Shown here one piece after another: positions 58,980 to 64,000 of a stretch of DNA of 64,000 bases; positions within the stretch are counted from its first letter, which is position 1, and each line of letters opens with the position of its first letter. Both the position numbers and the translations under genes were made by a program. The stretch is from contig CAYQEC010000004.1 in the NCBI GenBank assembly GCA_964416425.1, positions 67,057 through 131,056 on the forward strand, given 5' to 3'. The notes under the pieces are model-generated. The model ran no database searches and had not been told where the DNA came from. It saw only the letters and a list, made by a program, of their open reading frames with translations. This DNA is from CAYQEC01 sp964416425. Lineage in GTDB: Bacteria > Actinomycetota > Acidimicrobiia > Spongiisociales > UBA5794.

Positions 58980-59410
58980 CGCGGGCCGCCGAAGGGGACC
59001 AGGGTGGCGGCGTCGCGGGCCTCCACCTCAAGCCGGATCTCACGATAGGCGTCCCAGTGCCCCCGGCGCCGGAACCGCCCCCGCAGGTAGTCGCCGAGGT
59101 AGCGGGTGGTGTAGCGCAGGACCCCGAGGCGGCGCCACTGCTCGGCATGCATCAGCTCGTGCACGACGAGGCGGCCCCACCGGTCCGGCTCGGATCCGGC
59201 TCGGAAGTGGTCCATCACCGCCGGCTGGACGTAGATGGCGTTGGGCAGGGTCATGGCGCCGATGCCCTTGAACCACAGCTTGCGGAACCACCGGCCGGCC
59301 ACCTTCACCTTCACCGCCGCTGGGTCGACGTGGGGCATGAGCCCGGCGACGGCGTCGAGGTCGGCGCCGGCGGCGACGAGCAGGTCGAGGGCGGGTGCCT
59401 GGTCGGTCAT
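58976..59410 (-). CDS. Small HExxH-motif protein (144 aa)
   Basis: No signal peptide. LGRLVVHELMHAEQWRRLGVLRYTTRYLGDYL near residue 80 gives a zinc-dependent HExxH helix with the second part typical of DUF4157-like proteins. Upstream, GIGAMTLPNAIYVQP resembles the strand that precedes it in such enzymes. Activity unproven. The start is the ATG at 59410, and it overlaps the CPBP protease gene in ATGA, so the two are coupled. Confidence 0.7.
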   Translation of the reverse strand: MTDQAPALDLLVAAGADLDAVAGLMPHVDPAAVKVKVAGRWFRKLWFKGIGAMTLPNAIYVQPAVMDHFRAGSEPDRWGRLVVHELMHAEQWRRLGVLRYTTRYLGDYLRGRFRRRGHWDAYREIRLEVEARDAATLVPFGGPR

Positions 59411-59515
59411 GGGATCCGAAGGCTACCGATGGCCGGTTCCCAACGGTACGCCGCGGCCCCGCCGGCGCCTCCTACCATGGCGGGCTCACCGACCCGGCCA
59501 TCCGTGAGGGCTGAC

Positions 59516-62272
59516 ATGGCAAGCGCGTACGACCATCGAGAGATCGAGCCGCGGTGGCAGGCCGCCTGGGAGCAACAGGGCCTCTATCGCGCCCGGGTCG
59601 ACTGGGATCGCCCCAAGCACTACGCCCTCACCATGCTCCCCTACCCCTCCGGCGACCTCCATATGGGCCACTGGTATGCGATGACGCCGGCCGACACCCG
59701 GGCCCGCGTGATGCGGATGAAGGGCTACAACGTGCTGTTCCCGATCGGGTTCGATGCCTTCGGCCTCCCCGCCGAGAACGCCGCGGTGCAGCGCAACATC
59801 CACCCCGCCAAGTGGACGTACCAGAACATCGAGCAGATGCGGCGCCAGATCCGGTCGATGGGCACCATGTTCGACTGGGAACGGGAAGCGGTGAGCTGCG
59901 ATCCGTCCTACTACCACTGGACGGAGTGGTTCTTCTCCCATCTGTACCGGGCCGGGATCGCCTACCGAGGCAAGGCGATCGTGAACTGGTCGCCGACCCT
60001 GCAGACGGTGCTCGCCAACGAGCAGGTGATCGACGGCAAGGACGAGCGCACCGGCCAACCGGTGGTGCAGCGGCTGATGGAGCAGTGGTTCTTCGCCATC
60101 ACCCGCTACGCCGACGAGTTGCTCGACTTCGAGGGCATCGACTGGCCGGAGGCGATCAAGACGATGCAGACCAACTGGATCGGCCGCTCCGAAGGCGCCG
60201 AGGTGACCTTCCCCACCGAGACCGGGGACGAGATCGTCGTGTTCACCACCCGTCCCGACACGCTGTGGGGCGCCACCTTCATGGTGCTGGCGCCCGAGCA
60301 TCCCCTGGTCGACACCCTGACCTCGCCCGAGCAGCGGGCCGCGGTCGACGCCTACCGGGAGCAGGCGGCCCGCCACACCGAGTTGGAGCGGATGGAGACC
60401 GAACGGGACAAGACGGGGGTGTTCACCGGCGGATACGCCGTCAACCCGGTCAACGGCGCCCGCATCCCGGTGTGGATCGCCGACTACGTGCTGCTGTCGT
60501 ACGGCACCGGGGCGATCATGGCGGTGCCGGCCCACGACGAGCGGGACTTCGCCTTCGCTCGACAATTCGGGCTGGAGATCGTGCCCGTGATCCGGCCGCC
60601 GGACACTCCTCCTCTCGTGTCGGAGGAGATGGACGAGTCATACGTCGGACCGGGGGTGATGGTCAGCAGCGGCCCGATCGACGGGGTCGAGACCACCGAC
60701 GCCAAGGGACGGGCCAATCCGTCGATCGCCGCCACCATCGACTGGCTGGAGCAGCGGGGCGCCGGGAAAGAGTCGGTCAACTACCGGCTGCGGGACTGGC
60801 TGATCTCCCGCCAACGCTACTGGGGGGCGCCGATCCCGATGATCCACTGCGAGGACGGGCGAATCGAGCCGGTGCCGGACGATGCCCTGCCGGTGGTGCT
60901 GCCGGAGGACGTGGCATTCGAGGGCCGCAGCCCGCTCGTCACCCACGAGCCGTTCCTGAACACCGTCGACTCCGCCGGCCACCCGGCACGGCGGGAGACC
61001 GACACGATGGACACGTTCATGTGCTCGTCGTGGTACTGGTTCCGCTACCTGTCGCCCGGCTACGACAAGGCGCCGTTCGATCCCGAGGAGGCCGCCTACT
61101 GGTTGCCGGTCGACATCTACACCGGCGGCGCCGAGCACGCCGTGATGCACCTGCTCTACGCCCGCTTCTTCGTCAAGGCGATGCGGGACATGGGGGTGTT
61201 TGCCGCCACCGAAGAAACGATGCAGGCCCATGGGCGGGATCCGGACGCCTTGTTCTCGGAGCCGTTCCTGATGCTGCGCAACCAGGGCCAGATCCTCGGT
61301 GAGGAGCATCCCGGAGACCGGGTCGTGGTCGAAGGGAGCCGGGACGACGGGCATGTGGTTGCCACCTCGGTGCGGGTGGACACGGCGGCCGCCGGCGACG
61401 CCGGCCTGGTGGTGGGCGAGCTGATGCGGCGCACCGAGAACGTGCTGCAGGTCGAGACCGTGGACGGTCGGGTGACGGTCGAGGTCCCGGAGTCCGCGAT
61501 GGTGGAGATCCCCGCCATCGTCGGGATCAATGATGTCAACCAGCTCCGCCACCATCTCGACGTGCAGCGCATGTCGAAGTCACGGGGCAACGTGGTGAAC
61601 CCCGACGAGCTGGTACGGCAGTACGGGGCGGACACGGTGCGTACCTACCTCATGTTCGCCTTCGAGTGGCAGAAGGGCGGCCCGTGGGACAGCCGCGGCA
61701 TCATCGGCGCCCGCCGCTTCATCGAGGACGTCTGGAAGCTGGGCACGGCCGGCTACGAGGCGAAGGCGATCGATCCGGATGCCGACGCCGCCCTGCGGCG
61801 AAGGGTCCACCAGACGATCCAGAAGGTCGATGCCGACATGGTCGACTTGAAGTGGAACACCGCCGTGGCCGCCCTCATGACCCTCCGCAACGACATGCTC
61901 GACGCCCTCCGGGCGGGTGTGGTGGAGCCGGCGTCTTGGGACGAGGCCGTCTCGGTGCTGCTGAGGTTGCTGGCTCCGATCGCCCCCCACGTCACCGAGG
62001 AGCTGTGGCATGGGCTCGGCCACGACGATTCGGTGCACCTGCAGTCGTGGCCCGAGGCCGATGCGGACGTGGCCCGGGAGGACACCGTCACGATGGTGAT
62101 CCAGGTGAACGGCAAGGTGCGTGACCGGGTCGAGGTGGCGGCGGACGTGTCCGAAGACGCTGCCGTGGAGGCGGCGCTCGGCGCCGAGCGCATCCAGTCG
62201 TGGTTGGAGCAGGGCGAGGTCCGCAAGGTGATCGCCCGGCCCCCCAAGCTGGTCAACATCGTCGTCGGCTGA
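59516..62272 (+). CDS. leuS: Leucyl-tRNA synthetase
   Basis: 918 residues. HIGH-like motif PYPSGDLHMGHWYAM near residue 42. CP1 editing domain with TTRPDTLWGATFMVLAPEHPL and GTGAIMAVPAHDERDF. KMSKS motif RMSKSRGNVVNPDELVRQYG near 683. Anticodon and C-terminal domains end in VMIQVNGKVRDRVEV-type sequence. Between MLRNQGQIL (about 585) and RMSKS lies a leucine-specific insert of roughly 90 residues, larger than the E. coli version. It is divergent from the HExxH gene. Confidence 0.96.
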   Translation: MASAYDHREIEPRWQAAWEQQGLYRARVDWDRPKHYALTMLPYPSGDLHMGHWYAMTPADTRARVMRMKGYNVLFPIGFDAFGLPAENAAVQRNIHPAKWTYQNIEQMRRQIRSMGTMFDWEREAVSCDPSYYHWTEWFFSHLYRAGIAYRGKAIVNWSPTLQTVLANEQVIDGKDERTGQPVVQRLMEQWFFAITRYADELLDFEGIDWPEAIKTMQTNWIGRSEGAEVTFPTETGDEIVVFTTRPDTLWGATFMVLAPEHPLVDTLTSPEQRAAVDAYREQAARHTELERMETERDKTGVFTGGYAVNPVNGARIPVWIADYVLLSYGTGAIMAVPAHDERDFAFARQFGLEIVPVIRPPDTPPLVSEEMDESYVGPGVMVSSGPIDGVETTDAKGRANPSIAATIDWLEQRGAGKESVNYRLRDWLISRQRYWGAPIPMIHCEDGRIEPVPDDALPVVLPEDVAFEGRSPLVTHEPFLNTVDSAGHPARRETDTMDTFMCSSWYWFRYLSPGYDKAPFDPEEAAYWLPVDIYTGGAEHAVMHLLYARFFVKAMRDMGVFAATEETMQAHGRDPDALFSEPFLMLRNQGQILGEEHPGDRVVVEGSRDDGHVVATSVRVDTAAAGDAGLVVGELMRRTENVLQVETVDGRVTVEVPESAMVEIPAIVGINDVNQLRHHLDVQRMSKSRGNVVNPDELVRQYGADTVRTYLMFAFEWQKGGPWDSRGIIGARRFIEDVWKLGTAGYEAKAIDPDADAALRRRVHQTIQKVDADMVDLKWNTAVAALMTLRNDMLDALRAGVVEPASWDEAVSVLLRLLAPIAPHVTEELWHGLGHDDSVHLQSWPEADADVAREDTVTMVIQVNGKVRDRVEVAADVSEDAAVEAALGAERIQSWLEQGEVRKVIARPPKLVNIVVG

Positions 62273-62344
62273 CCTCGGCGCGGTCAGCGCCGACCCTGCC
62301 CCCACTCTTCGTGTTCGGCTCTGACACTTTCTGTGTTCAGGTCG

Positions 62345-62370
62345 CCCCTTTCCTGCCGATGGAAGGGGGG
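62345..62370. terminator. Possible leuS terminator hairpin
   Basis: CCCCTTTCC (62345-62353) can pair with GGAAGGGGG (62361-62369) with one G-T pair and a 7-base loop. It lies 72 bases after leuS and before the carboxypeptidase gene. No T tract follows. Confidence 0.4.
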
Positions 62371-62441
62371 TGAGACCGCGGGATCGGATGCTCGGAAGGG
62401 GCAGCGCACCCGCATAGCCGTACCACGGGAGCAAAGCGCCG

Positions 62442-63044
62442 ATGACACCTCTCGCCGCCTCAATGCTGGCGCTGATCCTCTTGGCGCCGCCGGGGCTGGA
62501 TCTGCCGGATCGCGGAGAGCCGCTCACCAGTACCGCCTACGCCGAGGATCTGATCGACGCCGGCTACAGCAACGGCCGGCTCCCTGCCGAGGCGCTCGTC
62601 GAGGTGCCGACCAGCCAGAAGCAGTGCCTGGTCGAGCAGGAAGCGGCCGAGGCGTGGGAGGCCCTGCTGGTACATGCCGCCCACGACGGCATCGTCATCG
62701 AGGCCGGATGGTGCTACCGGAGCCTGGCCGCCCAGTGCCGCACCTACGTCCGCAACTGCGGATCGCTCAGCGCCCCCAAGAGCGAGTGCGTCAACCCGAC
62801 GGCGCGGCCCGGGAACTCCAACCACGGCTGGGGACGGGCGATCGACATCACCACCTACCGGGGACGACTCCTCACCTGCCGCAGCTCCGCCTTCCGCTGG
62901 TTGCAGGAGAACGCTCACCTCTACGGATGGGTCCATCCGGCCTGGGCCGGTTGCGGCCGACCCCTGGAGGAAGCGTGGCACTGGGAGTGGGGCGGCACCG
63001 CCGAGATGCAGCGGGCGGTCTCGAACTTCACCACCACGCGCTGA
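62442..63044 (+). CDS. VanY-type D-alanyl-D-alanine carboxypeptidase, secreted
   Basis: 200 residues with an N-terminal signal segment (PLAASMLALILLAPPGLDL). Peptidase M15B motifs: GNSNHGWGRAIDI near residue 124 (SxHxxGxAxDI) and EAWHWEWGG near 176 (the catalytic Glu and the last zinc His). Several Cys pairs (QCLVEQ, GWCYRSLAAQCRTYVRNCG, CVNP, CRSS) suggest disulfides in the exported domain. It trims the terminal D-Ala of peptidoglycan stems. Confidence 0.87.
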   Translation: MTPLAASMLALILLAPPGLDLPDRGEPLTSTAYAEDLIDAGYSNGRLPAEALVEVPTSQKQCLVEQEAAEAWEALLVHAAHDGIVIEAGWCYRSLAAQCRTYVRNCGSLSAPKSECVNPTARPGNSNHGWGRAIDITTYRGRLLTCRSSAFRWLQENAHLYGWVHPAWAGCGRPLEEAWHWEWGGTAEMQRAVSNFTTTR

Positions 63045-63218
63045 GACACGCATCGTCCGCGCCTGGGAAGGGCTCGAGCGATAGGAAGCGACCCATCAGA
63101 GATGGTCGGCCTTGTGTCACCTACCGCACCTCGGCAACCCAAGACTGGTTCCGAGCGCCACGGCGTGGCGCCGACGAGTAATCTGCCCGAGCTTGCAGCC
63201 TGCGACAAGGGAAGTGAC

Positions 63219-63584
63219 ATGCGCTCTGTCCTCATGAAGCTCGTCGTTCTGACGCTCGCCCTGGCGGCGACGGTCCGCCTGATGCCCGGCCTCGATTTCG
63301 AGGGCTCGTTCTGGGCACTGGTGGCGATCGCGCTCATCTTCGGCGTCATCAATGCAGTGCTCCGCCCCGTCGTCAAGATCCTGGCCCTCCCAGTGATCAT
63401 CCTCACCCTCGGCATCGGCGCCCTGTTCGTCAACGGCCTGCTCTTCTGGGTCGTCGTTTGGCTGGCGGCGCCGGAGCGCCTCGACCTCGGCCTCACCTCG
63501 AACGGCTTCTGGCCGGCCTTCTTCGGCGCCATCGTCATGGGCATCATCACCTGGGCGCTCGGCACCTTCCTCGACCGGGACTGA
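63219..63584 (+). CDS. Phage-holin-family (PF04020-like) membrane protein
   Basis: 121 residues. Four membrane helices in the family pattern: LMKLVVLTLALAATVRLMPGLDFEG, WALVAIALIFGVINAVLRPVVKIL, LPVIILTLGIGALFVNGLLFWVVVWLA, and FFGAIVMGIITWALGTFLD. Despite the name, most members are chromosomal, and there is no phage context here. GGGAAGTG lies before ATG 63219. Confidence 0.85.
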   Translation: MRSVLMKLVVLTLALAATVRLMPGLDFEGSFWALVAIALIFGVINAVLRPVVKILALPVIILTLGIGALFVNGLLFWVVVWLAAPERLDLGLTSNGFWPAFFGAIVMGIITWALGTFLDRD

Positions 63585-63595
63585 GCCAAACCGTA

Positions 63596-63826
63596 ACAAC
63601 GCCGCCGGCAACGAAAGGCGTCGGATCGCACGACCAACCCGAAGCGGCACCCGTGCGGCTCGTAGACGCGGTTGTGCTCATCGGCCTCAAGAGCGGCCAC
63701 CTCGGCTGCCAGGGCGCGCTTGTCGTCAAGCCGTGATGCGGCTCCAAGCAGTGCCGCCCGAATCGCCTCGGAGCGGGCCATACCGGTTGCTTCGAGACTG
63801 CGTGAGCCACGGCACGGTTGTATCAC
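63596..63826 (-). pseudogene. Fused relic of a MazEF-type toxin-antitoxin pair
   Basis: A minus-strand frame reads MARSEAIRAALLGAASRLDD, then KRALAAEVAALEADEHNR. This is the C-terminal part of a ribbon-helix-helix antitoxin (RSEAIRxAL, then an Ala/Glu-rich tail). Immediately after, VYEPHGCRFGLVVRSDAF resembles a MazF-toxin segment (usual form SEPGFRRPGLVVSSDAF). The join lacks the antitoxin end and the toxin start, and the frame then runs on antisense to the membrane-protein gene. It lies between that gene and tRNA-Ala, a likely former insertion spot. Both matches are by motif. Confidence 0.5.
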
Positions 63827-63916
63827 GATCCGTCACACAGGGGAAAGGAATGCCCCGACCGTCCGCCGCAGGCGGGCCAAACGAAAAGGCACCGCATCCC
63901 GCGACACGGTGCCGGG

Positions 63917-63990
63917 TGGAGCTGACGGGAATTGAACCCGTGACCTCTTGCATGCCATGCAAGCGCTCTGCCGAACTGAGCTACAGCCCC
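63917..63990 (-). tRNA. tRNA-Ala (GGC)
   Basis: A 74-base cloverleaf without encoded CCA. Acceptor GGGGCTG pairs with CAGCTCC, discriminator A. D arm GCTC...GAGC, anticodon stem CTTGC/GCAAG with loop ATGGCAT, T arm ACGGG-TTCAATT-CCCGT. Confidence 0.95.
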
Positions 63991-64000
63991 GTGGACCGAC

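Noticed and set aside
62273..62441. Possible c-di-AMP or c-di-GMP riboswitch before the carboxypeptidase
   Set aside because: Core consensus segments of either class could not be matched; only a simple hairpin is visible.
1..64000. CRISPR arrays, rRNA genes and long tandem repeats
   Set aside because: None was seen on reading either strand; the only RNA genes recognised are three tRNAs.

Overview
The window is about 68-70% GC and looks like chromosomal DNA of a high-GC actinobacterium, possibly a deep branch such as Acidimicrobiia. The reasons are a homodimeric glycyl-tRNA synthetase, the order phoH-pgpH-ybeY-corC-era, an hrcA-dnaJ unit behind a CIRCE operator, a BldD-like regulator, and many GTG starts in 1- to 4-base overlaps. 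The class is inference; the phylum is fairly safe.

Layout. 1-6.4 kb: threonine catabolism (kbl-tdh), gpsA, a DUF5996 protein, an amidase and a secreted helical protein. 6.4-9.6 kb: a small integrated element with a methyltransferase remnant, an XRE repressor, an ImmA-type protease and a large serine recombinase whose C-terminus reads into a tRNA(CAT) gene. 9.8-12.2 kb: a membrane protein and a four-gene operon (small membrane protein, trmL, thioesterase, GNAT). 12.2-21.9 kb: a stress island with small proteins, a DoxX-like protein, pfkB divergent from a CBS-domain site-2 protease, an anti-sigma kinase, a STAS antagonist, a SigB-type sigma factor and a PAS/GAF/PP2C phosphatase. Four close matches and one weaker match to a GTTT-N16-GGGTA promoter sit in this island. 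22-31.4 kb: a PRC-barrel protein, a PAP2/kinase/flippase-like fusion, a frameshifted DUF389 gene, and a glycan cassette (two GT4 enzymes, a TDDNARAL protein, GH130). 31.4-34 kb: tRNA-Asn, small proteins and an ECF sigma/anti-sigma pair.

33.6-62.3 kb is a conserved housekeeping block: rpoD-dnaG, glyS, uppS-recO, phoH to era, rsmE-dnaJ-hrcA, hemW-lepA, rpsT, greA, holA, comEC-comEA and leuS. The right end carries a VanY-type carboxypeptidase, a four-helix membrane protein, a decayed toxin-antitoxin relic and tRNA-Ala.

Two themes stand out. First, 12-21 kb looks like one partner-switching stress regulon. Its sigma factor carries at its N-terminus a degenerate copy of the anti-sigma kinase fold that still aligns with the intact anti-sigma protein encoded next door. 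Second, several gaps hold short scars of deleted genes (DNA methyltransferase, DUF72, flavin reductase, DUF421, MazEF), recognisable only by a conserved motif.
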